A DNA stretch of 64,000 bases from Papio anubis (lineage: Eukaryota > Chordata > Mammalia > Primates > Cercopithecidae). Below the pieces are notes generated by a model. That model saw only the letters and a program-made list of their open reading frames with translations, searched no databases and was not told the DNA's origin. Shown here in pieces: positions 1 through 10,810 of this stretch (the first letter of the stretch is position 1; every line of letters begins with the position of its first letter). The position numbers were made by a program, and so were the translations under genes. The stretch covers positions 93,419,181-93,483,180 of the forward strand of contig NC_044984.1 of NCBI RefSeq assembly GCF_008728515.1, read 5' to 3'.

Positions 1-1300
1 AATCCAGCCACTCAGCTACAGAGGTGGGATGGTAGCCATCATGCCCAATGGGTCTCATCTGTAATGAAGAAAATTAAATTAGGATTAAACTGTATACTTC
101 GTGTCCCAACAACAGAATGCAGATTTGCCCTTGAAAATTTATTTGACATGAAGAACAGATCTTTCTGGAGATGGAAATAAGGAAAAAAGAAAACACTTTC
201 TGATGTATTTTCACAATTCTAAATCATTAATAATTTTCATGCTGAATTAGTTTTCAAAATATACCCAGAAATTTCCAATTTAGCTGCTAGATTAACTCTA
301 TATTTGGAAGAGCTAAACATGTCAAACTTCTGTCATAGACATTATTGGCATTCTGTTGGGTGGAATTAAAAATGATGTCAGTTGAATGGTATTAAATTCG
401 ACACGAAGGCACCAGGAAGTGCACTTTCAACATGTAGATGATAATTCTCATATGCACAGCATCAAAGCATGTGAAAATACTGCATGACTTAAACATTCAA
501 AGGGAATTCGTGCTTATGCAAGACATGTATTGGAGGTAGCGCAAACATGCTGGAGAAACATACTGCTGCGGTGAACCAGTAAAGGAGAGGAGGCCTTTGG
601 GTATTTTAAGACCATGTGTTCTGCATCGACTCTACAGTATGTTAGACATGAATAGAGAACTTGCTGGCAGACAGGCATCTATTTTTTGTCAGCTATATAC
701 AGATTTTTAAAAAATACTTTAGGAGAACAAAGAAATGTGACAGCAACATAATGTTTCTGAGTTTAAATTGGAGTGTGAAAGTAATTTAAGCAAGAGGAAC
801 TTCTGGGTTTAAAATTTTGTATGGATTATTCTGGTCCTTTAGCTTTTATTTGAAATTGTAGCTGAATTTGTGGTTCTTGGTTTTCGAAGTGACTCACTTC
901 TAAAACTTGGGCTGCTTTGCATGCTACGATGTATATCTAATACTTCAGTTATTAAGGGGAGCTGGCACCTCATCAACCTGATGGGGGCCTTCGGTAAAAT
1001 TCATGATGGAAACAGCAATGCTGGGCAAAACGCAACATAGATTTTCCTCTTCCTTTGATTCAAAGAGATAAATATTAATGGAAATCTATATGATTCTGAT
1101 TTGCGAGCAGAGAAAAGATTAGTCTGGGCATCAGGGATTCAGATTTTAATTTTAAACAGGGTAAGCTTTCTGTCACTGTGCACGGTTCTCATTTTTGAGA
1201 TTCTCCCTACTCCCTCATTTTAAAGTTACTTTTTCTTTTTTCCTGTTATTCCGCTCCCCATTCTAGTTTCCATTTCAAAGTTTAAATGTTCTCTGTTTTA
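1..1300. other. Unique intronic DNA
   Basis: No repeat family, exon or RNA gene recognised. Composition is mixed and AT-leaning with stop codons in all frames. Confidence 0.5.
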
Positions 1301-1604
1301 TTTTATTTTATTTTTTGAGATGGAGTCTTGCTCTGTTGCCCAGGCTGAAGTGCAGTGGTGTGATCTCAGCTCACTGCAACCTCCACTTCCTGGGTTCAAG
1401 CAATTCTCATGCCTCAGCCTCCTTAGTAGCTGGAACTACAGGTGAGTGTCACCATGCCTGGCTAATTTTTGTATTTGTCTCTACTAAGAGACAGAATTTC
1501 ACCGTGTTGGCCAGGCTGGTCTTGAACTCCTGACCTCAAGTGATTCACCTGCCTTGGCTTCCTCCCAAAGTGCTGCGATTATAGGCCTGAGCCACTGCTC
1601 CTGG
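1301..1604 (-). mobile_element. Alu (S-type), antisense
   Basis: It begins with a TTTTA-rich tail, then the right-arm complement, A-rich linker and left arm. A probable target duplication of about 20 bp with three differences flanks it: 1281-1300 and 1605-1624. It is in sense orientation relative to ANKS1B. Confidence 0.92.
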
Positions 1605-2879
1605 TCTAAATGTTCCCTATTTTAAAGTTAGAGTGCAACTTATTATTTACATTAGAGTCTGAACTTGGTCAGACTTTTGTACTTCACTTTTACATTGACT
1701 GACCCATTTCAGCTGCTCATAAAATGTTTGTTCATGTAATACTTAACTCTGTGTTTATTATGTGGCAGCTACAAATGTAAATGACAACTCAGCATTTGCA
1801 GAATGAAAGTTAGTGGCATTCACAAATACCCGGATGTTATGTATGTATAAAATTGGAGGCTAGGACCCAAAAGGGAGGCTCATAGGTATTTGGTACCTTC
1901 ATATTCTATAGAGAATTACAAAAATATTGGGGCTGGGTACATTCTCCAGGCTTTGTTAAAAGGTGGTTGAAATAACTCTGTTAACCTAAATCATCACTCT
2001 GGCCCCAGGAATCTCCCTGAGTGCCCCAGTGACATGAAATAAGAAAGAAAGAGAAAAAAGGGAAGAAAGTGAGAAACACTAAGGTTGAAGTTAACTGCTT
2101 AGTAGGGAGGTCTTGCCATTAGCCCATCCATAAAGCTGACCACCCCAGGAACAGATACTGGGGACAAGCCTAGGGAAGCTTGATGACTGGATTTGGGTCA
2201 AAGTCAGTTGTCTCATACCAGAGAACTGTGCAATGGGGTTCCCACAGGTTACCCCCAAGCACTTACACAACACTCTTTTGATGAAGCAATTAGTGGCCAT
2301 CTGACACACAGAGGGTGTTGATGGTCAGTGTTAGCCAAAGAATCAGGGAACCCACAATAGGACTGCAGAGAAAATATAGGTAAGTATAAAGACGTTTGAT
2401 TGTCCCTTCAATCCCCCTTTCTTGTCCCAATGCCCTCAAATTTAGAATCGAAAGAGAGAAGTGCCAGTCCTTTGGGGGAAGTCTAAACTTGGGGGAGGGG
2501 TAAGGTGGTGAAGAAAATAAAACTGGAGGTTTCAAATAAATTGGAACTGAGTCTTCAACATTTTACGTGGTTGGAAAGTTATTGGATATGTCTGAGATGA
2601 TATTTATAAATAGTAAAGGGAGGGTCAGTTGAGTTTGGTTGAATAATTGGAAAATAAAAAAATAAAACAACAACCATCACATCAGGATTGCACTGAATGC
2701 AGGCTGCTCAGTGGTCTGTATACTCCTGTAAGGCAGGTTCTCCCAGACCAATCTTAAAGAGGTGAGAGGAAGGGAAATATTTGGTGGGAGGATGAAAGAC
2801 AAGGGCAGGGTAGAGAGCACAACTGAAGAGACCTTGGAAATGGGTATGCTGAGGTGTGCAGGGCAGTATTCATCCACCC
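1605..2879. other. Unique intronic DNA with a purine run
   Basis: No gene or clear repeat. A purine-rich run, mostly A and G, covers about 2036-2075. The short frames at 2091-2309 and 2290-2535 on the minus strand show no recognisable domain. Confidence 0.45.
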
Positions 2880-3005
2880 TCTCATTCAATACATATTTAA
2901 TCAATACCTATTCTGATGAATGTTGTGGAAATAGTAGATAACAAAGCAGTCATAGTCTCTCCCTCATGGACATTATAACTCTTAATTAAAATATGTGAAC
3001 AGATG
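2880..3005 (-). repeat. L2 3' end fragment
   Basis: The order ATTCAATACATATTTAATCA, then a CTCCCTCATGGACATTATAA block, matches the complement of the L2 3' end, where the AATAAATATTTGTTGAATGA tail is preceded by a GAGCTCCTTGAGGGCAGGGA block. Diverged. Confidence 0.5.
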
Positions 3006-3149
3006 ACCAATAAATTACGAAGGTTCTGCATACCTGAAGAGAGGAAACCATTAGAGCCAAATGCAGTTACAAAATTAACTTGACACATATTTAATGATAT
3101 GCAGAATAGTTACTGTGCTGCACAATAATTTCTTCCAAAGCAATGATCC

Positions 3150-3460
3150 CATCTGTTCCTTTATTTCCGTTCCTACTGCCATTACTCTGTTTAGGTTCTC
3201 GTTAGTGCTTACAAAAACTAATGCAGTAGCCTTCTACATCGTCTCCCACCTTTGGTCCAGCTTGTATCTTGCTACTACATTAGTCTTCCTAAGAGCCAGA
3301 CCCTTAAGTGTACCCTTGTATAAAAACCTGTAGTGCTTCCTTCTCGAGAAAAGTCCAAATGTCCTATTCCAGCATTCAAGGCCAATTGAGATCAGCCTAA
3401 TCTCCCACTCCTCTGCTATTGTGTACCCAATAAATGTAACTAGACCCGTGTATGTCTCAA
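3150..3460 (+). repeat. L2 fragment (ORF2 end / 3' UTR)
   Basis: It holds the L2 series 'AAAACCT..AGTGCTTCC..AAAGTCCAAATG..CATTCAAGGCC' at about 3325-3385, preceded by the pyrimidine-rich end of the L2 reverse transcriptase frame. No open frame survives. Confidence 0.6.
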
Positions 3461-3929
3461 CAGTACATTAAATAGCTAGGCATTCCCTGAAAATGACCTG
3501 GATAGGACACAGTCGTATCTTTGCTAATACAACTTCCCATGCTTGTAATGCTTTTGCTCCTACTTCTGGAGGGATTTCTTCAGGACTGGCTCCTCTTCAT
3601 GAGCTCTGAGATGCAAATTTCTAACCATTTGTAGGACATCTCACATAAATGTCCTATAGGTGTCACCAACATAAGTCAAAAACAAATTTAACTCCTTCGG
3701 TTCAAAAACAGGTTCTCTTCCTCTTTTTTTTTTTTTTTTTTCCCATTTCAGTTAATGGGCAGCTATCACTCCACTGCTCAAGCAGAAGCTTGGGAGTTTT
3801 CTTACTTTCCTCTTTCTGTTTACTATCATATCTAATTAGGCCAACAGGGTCTGTCAATTTGATTTCTAAGATGACTCTCAATTCACTTCTCTTCTTCCAA
3901 AATGGACTTTGGAATATGACATTCCCAGC
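3461..3929. other. Intronic DNA with an 18-T tract
   Basis: An 18-T run at 3724-3741 is followed by CCCATTTCAG, which resembles a splice acceptor on the plus strand. The gene is on the other strand and no plus-strand exon follows. The start of this stretch may still be diverged L2. Confidence 0.45.
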
Positions 3930-4110
3930 AGTGCTACGTATTTGTTGGGTGATCTTTGGCAAGTTACTCTTGGAGCCTGTTTCCTCTTTTTTAGAATAAG
4001 CACAATAATGTCTACTCCAAGTGTTGTTGTGAAGATTATATGAAATAGGGAGTACAAACTGCCTAGCACATTGATTTGAATATAATAGTTATTCAATAAT
4101 AACTCTTAGT
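3930..4110 (+). repeat. MIR
   Basis: The MIR core order is present: GGTGATCTTTGGCAAGTTAC, CTGTTTCCTC, GTTGTTGTGAAGATTATATG, then CTGCCTAGCACA and an ATAGTTATTCAATAA end. Confidence 0.75.
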
Positions 4111-5000
4111 TCTCTTTTCTCCCCATTGTCCTAAATTGGACCCATGCTTATTTTGAAATTGCATAATATTCTGCCATTGGCTGCTAGTCTTTTCAGCTTT
4201 CAATCAAAGCTCTCCTCTCTCATCCCTTCCTACTTCCCCTATTTCCTTCCTTCTTTATCTTGTTTTAGAAGAGGTTTGCATCTGCTAACATCTTTACCCC
4301 TCTCCCCTTCAGCTGACAGCTATTTTTTAGAAACATATCTAATGAGGTCACTCAAGTCGATTGAACTGTTTATTCCAATTCTTCGTTCTCTTACTGTATT
4401 AGAATTATGCCCCTCTGCCCTGTGCCAAGGGATCGACATTACGTTTCACTGTGGCTGGAGTTACTTCCCAGTCTCATCAATGCTGGCCAACAGAATGCGT
4501 GAAGTGTCAATGCGGTGGTTAGAGATGAGGTCTCTGTGCTCCTGTGTTCTACTAATCTTTCAGTGTTCACATGCTCTCTCATAAGAATAGCAAGTGCTGA
4601 GGAGTTGCATAACTCCTGGTTCTAGGAGAAAGATGAAGACTTGTGGAGCAAACCTAAATTTAACCCAAAGCTTGGAATCTACCCTAGCTCGATGGGGCTC
4701 AGGAAAGTCCAGCTGAAGTTAGCTGAAGCACAGCAGACCTGTGAGTAAGAAAAAAATATTTTTGTCGTTGTTGCTGTGAACTACTGAAATTTTGATTACA
4801 GGGAAAAACTGAATAGAGTCACTCCTTGTTTAAAAACCCTTGGTGTTTATCCATTATGCCTGTGGAATATAACTGAGACCTTTTAATTTATGAATCTATT
4901 GGCAAATGCATCTTTATGAGACTGAGAAAGATTAGGGATGCTGAGTAAGCAAACATCAGTATCCTTCCCGAGCTACCTCATTGTCATGCAGAAACTCTAC
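4111..5000. other. Unique intronic DNA
   Basis: No confident repeat or gene. 4200-4330 is pyrimidine-rich. A 146-codon plus-strand frame at 4144-4584 has biased composition and no recognisable domain. Confidence 0.4.
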
Positions 5001-5013
5001 ATGCTGCATCTTT

Positions 5014-5328
5014 TTTTTTTTTTTTTTTTTTTTAAGACAGAGTCTCACTCTGTCACCCAGGCACCCAGGCTGGAATGCAGTGGTTCTATCTTGGCTCACT
5101 GCAGCCTCCGCCTCCTAGGTTCAAGCAATCCTCCCACCTCAGCCTCCCTAGTAGCTGGGACCACAGGTGTGCACCCTACACCTGGTTAATTTTCTTTGGT
5201 ATTTTTAGTTGAGTTCAGGGTTTCGTTGTGTTGCCCAGGCTGGTCTCAAACTCCTGAGCTCAAGCAATCTGCCCGCCTCAACCTCCCAAAGTGTTGGGAT
5301 TACAGGCACAAGCCACTGCCCCTGCCCT
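5014..5328 (-). mobile_element. Alu, antisense, with target duplication
   Basis: A poly(T) of about 20 is followed by the Alu complement. The target duplication ATGCTGCATCTTT is at 5001-5013 and 5331-5343. Inside, CACCCAGG is duplicated in tandem near 5055-5070. Many CpG sites have decayed. Confidence 0.93.
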
Positions 5329-5423
5329 ATATGCTGCATCTTTATTAACCCTAAACTAAACTAAGTAATTATTTGTTGTATGAGTTTGATTTTGGGGGCA
5401 TAATCCACTGTATATGTAATATA

Positions 5424-5795
5424 CCTCCACACCTTTGCTCATGCCATTCCCTCTGCTAGGAATACAGTTTCTACTTTTTCTCCTAATGAAATTCTATCTA
5501 TCCTTAAAAGGTCCTGTTTAAACATTACCTCCTGTGTGAATCTTTCTCTAGTGTCACCATTATTCTCCCCCAAAATCATATCTTTTGCTAGATTTCTGTA
5601 GTATTTTCCATAGAGTTCTACTATAGTATTATTAAAGTCTGCTTTCAATAACAGAGAGGCAAGTATCTGTCTTCTTCATTGGACTGCCTACCCCTTGGTG
5701 AAGAAATGAGGTGTTAATCATTTTTGAAGTCCCTAAAGCATCCAGCAGAGCATCTCACACATGGCAGGCATATGCTAAATGTTTGTTAAATTAAG
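5424..5795 (+). repeat. L2 3' end
   Basis: It follows the L2 order: CACCTTTGCTCATGCCATTC, CCTCTGCTAGGAATAC, ACATTACCTCCTGTGTGAA, then GCAGGCATATGCTAAATGTT and a TTGTTAAATTAAGTGA tail. Confidence 0.8.
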
Positions 5796-6004
5796 TGACT
5801 TAATGAATACCTGAAGACAAAATGACAAATTCATTTCAGTGGCTTGGTATCCATTTGTGGGAGAGATTTCTATTTTGTACTCCACATTACAAAAACTAAG
5901 GTTATCTTTTTCTGCCTAACAATAACATTCATAACTATTTAAAACCTCCATATATCAAGAACCAATTCCAGATAGGATATTGTGTTACAGAATGCAATGG
6001 ACTT

Positions 6005-6165
6005 TGTTTCCATAGCACAGCAGACTTGACTCTATTAGCCGTGGAGCCATGGACAAGTCACTTTACCTCTCTAAGCTTCAGTGGTGTCAGCTCTAAAATG
6101 AAGGTGTTGGACCAAGGATCTCAAAGCTGCTTTATAATTCCTAAATTTTACAATTCCTTGATTTG
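6005..6165 (+). repeat. MIR-family SINE
   Basis: GACAAGTCACTTTACCTCTC, AAGCTTCAGT and AAAATGAAGGTGTTGGACCA form the MIR series, ending in a MIR3/MIRb-like segment. Confidence 0.65.
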
Positions 6166-7044
6166 TAAATTAATTTTAAATTAGTATCCTATTTACCCAG
6201 GAAAGAAAAAATAAGCCCAAAGACAAAATTAAAATTCATATATATGTATATGATAGGACATGTAGACTAAAGGTCAGATGGCATTCACATTTCTTTCATG
6301 TATCTTCAGCAGCACCCACAGGGAGCACCGCAACTGCATTCTCAAATTAGCAATGATGAAACTCTTTTTCCAGCGGGAACATCTGGCAAGACAGGGCTAG
6401 AAAGTGACAGCTCCACGGGCCTGCCAGGCCAGCAGTGCTGCTAAGCATGAACGGAAGTCAGGCTCACTGTATAATCTGAGAGGCAGAGTGGTGAGCAGGC
6501 TGCAGGCTTTCATCACAGAGGCTCGCAACAAGGCAATTTGATTCAATTAGTTGAATTCCAAAGTCTGAAAAAACCTAAGCTGAGACAGAAATTCGAGATA
6601 GCAGTGAAGCTTTAGTCTTGGGAAAATTGAGATATATTAACATATATTTTACCAAACACCTTCCTTGTTCTTGTTCCACCCAAATGGCCTTCCTCCAGTT
6701 TTTTAGAGAATACTTGGCCTCAGAGAGAGTAGTATGCTGTTAACATGATAGGTGGACCAGCAGGCAGGGAAACCACAGGACAGTGTTCTGTGGAGTTCTG
6801 GGGTTGCAGGGGGGTCAGCTATGGGGCAGCTGAACAACCCATGCTCTGAGACTGCTTGATCGACTTCAGCCAGAGTAACTCTGATTTTATGTGTTTTATA
6901 CAAGTAAGAGGAAGAAAAGTTTTCTTGGCTTTAAAAAGAAATGTTTGAAAACCACGAATCTAGAAGACTTTTGTAAGATTACGTGACCTCTATGGTTTTA
7001 TTTTCTCTTAACTTTTTAGCTTTATTTGAAATATTATGGATCTG
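6166..7044. other. Unique intronic DNA
   Basis: Nothing recognised. 6300-6540 is less AT-rich, with several CAGCA-type motifs, but has no exon signature. Confidence 0.4.
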
Positions 7045-7060
7045 TTATATATATGTGGAG

Positions 7061-7093
<33 letters not shown>

Positions 7094-7102
7094 GATACAC
7101 AT

Positions 7103-7139
<37 letters not shown>

Positions 7140-7151
7140 ACACACACAGAG
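7045..7151. repeat. Compound (TA)n(CA)n microsatellite
   Basis: A TA run at about 7062-7076 passes directly into CA repeats to about 7148, interrupted by GATACACATCAT and CTCACA. Frames through it encode THTHTH or YIYIY runs and are not genes. Confidence 0.95.
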
Positions 7152-7884
7152 ACAGCCTGTTATTCCGGTATTCTTTCTCTTTGCCTGAAGCCAGCTTTTC
7201 CTGTGCAGATAAGGATAATACCTTATGAGATGACAGAGCTACAAGATGGAAGGTACAGCAGGAGGAAACCAATAAAAAAAGGTAAAAAAAAAAATAAAAA
7301 GAGAGAGAAAGGTGATATACATTGTAATAGCTTTGGGATTAAATGAGAAAAGCAGTTCTTGATGGGACAACTTATTAAACTAGAATTATGATATTGGCAT
7401 GATATTTAGAACAAGAGAATAAGGAACCCTGAAAAGCCAATAATGGATTAGACAGATATTTTTATGTCCAAAAGTGTTAGAAAATTGAGACAGAGACTAC
7501 TTGTTCCCTTAAAATTGTCCTCTCTTCTTCCACACAATGGGGTTAAATTGGGTTCATGCCTACCGGACTAGAGACAAGATACATCAGCTTCTTTTCTGGT
7601 TGCAGCTGTGAAAATATGGTTGAGCCTATGGAATGCTAATGAAAGTGTTGCATGTATCTTTCAGGTCACCTCTAGCTAAAAGAAGTTCCTTGACCTAGAA
7701 TTCCTCTTTTTTCTTCATCTTCCTATAAGCTGGAATATCGGTGCCTGCAGTGCAGCTTTGACTACACAGGCAAAACGATACCCTGGAGTTTGGGAAATGC
7801 TTCTCAGACCTCAACATGCTTAGGAATCATGTGGAGAATCTTATTACCAGATGATTCTAATTCCGTTATTTGGAGGGAGGATTG
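7152..7884. other. Unique intronic DNA with an A-rich patch
   Basis: An A-rich patch lies at 7272-7312. No repeat family or exon recognised otherwise. Confidence 0.4.
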
Positions 7885-7900
7885 GAGATTCTGTATTTCT

Positions 7901-8195
7901 TTTTTTTTTTTTTTTTTTTTTTTTTGAGACGGAGTCTCGCGCTGTCGCCCAGGCTGGAGTGCAGTGGCGCGATCTCGGCTCACTGCAAGCTCCGCCTCCC
8001 GGGTTCACGCCATTCTCCTGCCTCAGCCTCCTGAGTAGCTGGGACTACAGGCGCCCGCCACCGCGCCCGGCTAATTTTTTGTATTTTTAGTAGAGACGGG
8101 GTTTCACTGTGGTCTCGATCTCCTGACCTTGTGATCCGCCTGCCTCGGCCTCCCAAAGTGCTGGGATTACAGGCGTGAGCCACCGCGCCCGGCCT
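7901..8195 (-). mobile_element. AluY, Yd-like (12-bp deletion), antisense
   Basis: This is a full-length AluY with many intact CpGs (CGCGATCTCGGC, CCACCGCGCCCGGC) and Y-type bases in the right arm. The left arm lacks 12 bases: the sense strand runs GAGACCACAGTGAAACC where the consensus has TCCTGGCTAACA after GAGACCA. As I recall, this deletion defines the AluYd lineage. A perfect 16-bp target duplication, GAGATTCTGTATTTCT, flanks it at 7885-7900 and 8196-8211. It appears to be the youngest Alu here. Confidence 0.95.
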
Positions 8196-8211
8196 GAGAT
8201 TCTGTATTTCT

Positions 8212-8879
8212 AACAAGCTTCCTATGATGCTAATGCTGTCAGTCCATGGACCACACTTGGAGTAGTAGCACTTTGGAGGATGACAGAGCAACAAATAGAA
8301 GGTCCTGGGTCCCTGCAGAATTGCATAGAGCAAAGCCACCTTGTAAACCTGCACTGCTCACTTCAGGACTATTATATGGGAGAAATTAATATTCCATTCT
8401 TTAAACCACTATATTATGAATGTCTCTATTTCAGTATCATAGCCTTTCCTTGAATACAAACATAACTAAAAATAAGGCAGTTTCATGTAGAACATTTAAG
8501 TGAAGGCTGTACTTCCATTTTACATTACATTGTAATATCTCTTGTTTTGTGGGGCCATAAATTTTCACATCTGTTAATCATTAAAGAAGCTTCATATCCT
8601 TTAACTGTGTTTGTTGGCATTTCTCTGTCAATCATAGCATCATCACTTTGTAACAACTACGCAAGAGGTAAGGGGGGAAAAATGGAGGGAAACCCCAAGT
8701 TTGTAGCTTGGATATCTGGGCAAATGGTGGTGTTACCAGCTAAAAGAGAAAAGAAAATAGACTGGGATGACATGAATAATTTTGAGACATGAGAAATTTA
8801 GGATGCTATGCAATGGCACTTTAAATTTGAGAAGTCTGCGGCCTTGGGCATCATCAAAATCAGGTGAAACTGTTGGCAA
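8212..8879. other. Unique intronic DNA
   Basis: No gene or repeat recognised. The 81-codon plus-strand frame at 8547-8792 has no identifiable domain. Confidence 0.4.
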
Positions 8880-9066
8880 ATCCACTTATTAGCGTCTGAC
8901 CTTGAGTAAATTACTCATACTTCCTAAGCATCAATTTTCTGATGAGCAATGTGAAAGATTAAAAGAATATCTATCGCTGAGGGTTGCCATATGTATTCAA
9001 TGAAATCACACAATGAGAATTTAGCACAATACTTGGCACACAGAAGCATTCAATAAATCTTTGTTA
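8880..9066 (+). repeat. MIR
   Basis: The MIR series CTGACCTTGAGTAAATTACT, TCAATTTTCTGATGAGCAAT, then CAATACTTGGCACACAGAAG and CATTCAATAAATCTTTGTTA are all present. Confidence 0.75.
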
Positions 9067-10315
9067 TTTTTATCGTGAGAGCTGGAATCATGCACAGGTA
9101 AGACTGCAGAGGTGACTTTCTAGTGAGAGAAGAGTAGTGGCCTGAGAATGAACCAACACTTTCAATGAATAAGGAAAAGATAAGAATAATATTCGGGAGA
9201 CCAAAGAAGGAATGGTCAAGACAAGAAGACAAATGGGGGAAATAAGAGTGTCAAGGAGAGTATGGTCAGCAGTGAGGGGATGCTGCAGAGAAGTCTAATA
9301 AAATGACGAAGGAGGAGTGTTTGTGGGATCACAAATAGGTAATCAGAAATAGGTCACCAGACATCTTACTGAGAAGAGCACAGAAGCTGAGCTGCCCTAG
9401 GTTGGGCTGTGAGGTAGAGATGAGGAAGTGGTAAGTGTAACCTATATCATTCTTTTGGGGAGTTTGTATGGGAAGAAAAGGAGGAGATGAGATTTTAGAA
9501 AGCACAAAGGAAAACACACGGAAAGGAGTAAGAAATGAGGACTCAGAGTTGAGGAGGGTCAGAATCATAAAACAGTAAGTTCTAGGGTGCAGTGGAGATT
9601 GCAGGGGAGGGCTTGCCTTTTGCTTTGACACTTTGCCCGCCTTTCTTGAAATTACAGCTCTGACAAGGATAGTTGGAGCTAATTTCAGGGTGAATACTCT
9701 GTGTTAAAACAGTGAGAGTGTCTGGAAGCTACATGGTTTAGACTAGGTGAGAGCTGGATGCCTGTATGTGAAGTACATGTGACCTTCTAGTGAAAGTCCT
9801 CACGTGGGCAAGGGCTGTTGCCCGTATCGCCTCCACTCCTCAGATACAAACACAGCAACCTATCATTTGCATAGACCCACCAGTACCAATATCCCTGATG
9901 TGCCAGGCTCACCTACTTAAACTTGCCTAGGAAGCTGTCATGGACCGTAGCTTCTCTTTTCCCACCTGGATGTACTTTGTACACTCAGACTCCCTGCCTG
10001 ATACGGCTTTTGTAATACAGATAGCTGATATCATCAGGTACTTCTCTCTATTCTGGCTCCTTGTTCTAGACTCTTCTGCTCTGTCCTGCTGCTGCCCAAG
10101 TCTTGGACAAACAGCAGTCCTGAAAATAAACCAGGACAAACAGTGCTAGCAGAGAGTGTGCTGCCAAGTCCAAATGCAGGTCTATCAAGTAGTGTGAGGA
10201 TCAAATCTCCTGCAGGCTGTGAGACCTGGACTTAGACATCACTGTGCTCTTTCATCAGTGGCTCTTAAAAGGCTGATTGAACATAAAAAAGAAAGGCTGA
10301 TCTACTGACCACAGG
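9067..10315. other. Purine-rich then unique intronic DNA
   Basis: 9070-9640 is purine-rich on the plus strand and could be old L2, but no diagnostic block is secure. 9780-10315 is unique-looking and includes one unit of the direct repeat that starts at 10316 only at its edge. Confidence 0.4.
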
Positions 10316-10448
10316 GCCCCAGAAAAAAGTCTGCCCATCACCATCCGAGTGCTATCTGTGGCAGTGCAACTTTGCTGGGAGAGACCTCTCCAAAATGCTG
10401 AGCACTGTTAATGATAAGAACATCACTTAACAATGATGTGGGACTTTA
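10316..10448 (+). repeat. 133-bp direct repeat, left copy
   Basis: It matches 10678-10810 at 132 of 133 positions; the difference is G at 10358 against A at 10720. It directly abuts the poly(T) side of the L1 fragment and behaves as an extremely long target-site duplication. Confidence 0.97.
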
Positions 10449-10677
10449 TTTTATTTATTTATTTTTTAAAATTTATTTATTATTATTATACTTTAAGTTG
10501 TAGGGTACATGTGCATAACGTGCAGGTTTGTTACATATGTATACTTGTGCCATGTTGGTGTGCTGCATCCATCAACTCGTCATTTACATCAGGTATAACT
10601 CCCAATGCAATCCCTCCCCCCTCCCCCCTCCCCATGATAGGCCCCGGTGTGTGATGTTCCCCTTCCTGAGTCCAAGT
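10449..10677 (-). mobile_element. 5'-truncated L1 3' end (L1PA-type)
   Basis: 229 bp of L1 3' UTR lies antisense to the plus strand: an A-rich tail complement, TTATTATTATACTTTAAGTT, GGTTTGTTACATATGTATAC and the CCCTCCCCCCTCCCCCCTCC G-tract complement. It ends about 230 bp from the L1 3' end, a short truncation. It shares several sequence variants with the L1 at 38673. Confidence 0.95.
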
Positions 10678-10810
10678 GCCCCAGAAAAAAGTCTGCCCAT
10701 CACCATCCGAGTGCTATCTATGGCAGTGCAACTTTGCTGGGAGAGACCTCTCCAAAATGCTGAGCACTGTTAATGATAAGAACATCACTTAACAATGATG
10801 TGGGACTTTA
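10678..10810 (+). repeat. 133-bp direct repeat, right copy
   Basis: Right partner of 10316-10448. Unique sequence follows from 10811, so the repeat ends sharply on both sides. Confidence 0.97.

Noticed and set aside
3724..3752. Poly(T) followed by CCCATTTCAG as a plus-strand splice acceptor
   Set aside because: The only supported gene is on the minus strand and no exon follows.
4144..4584. 146-codon plus-strand frame
   Set aside because: Pyrimidine-rich composition gives Ser/Leu-rich translation; no domain and no splice signals.
6983..7346. Frames with THTHTH and YIYIY runs
   Set aside because: They are translations of the TA/CA microsatellite.
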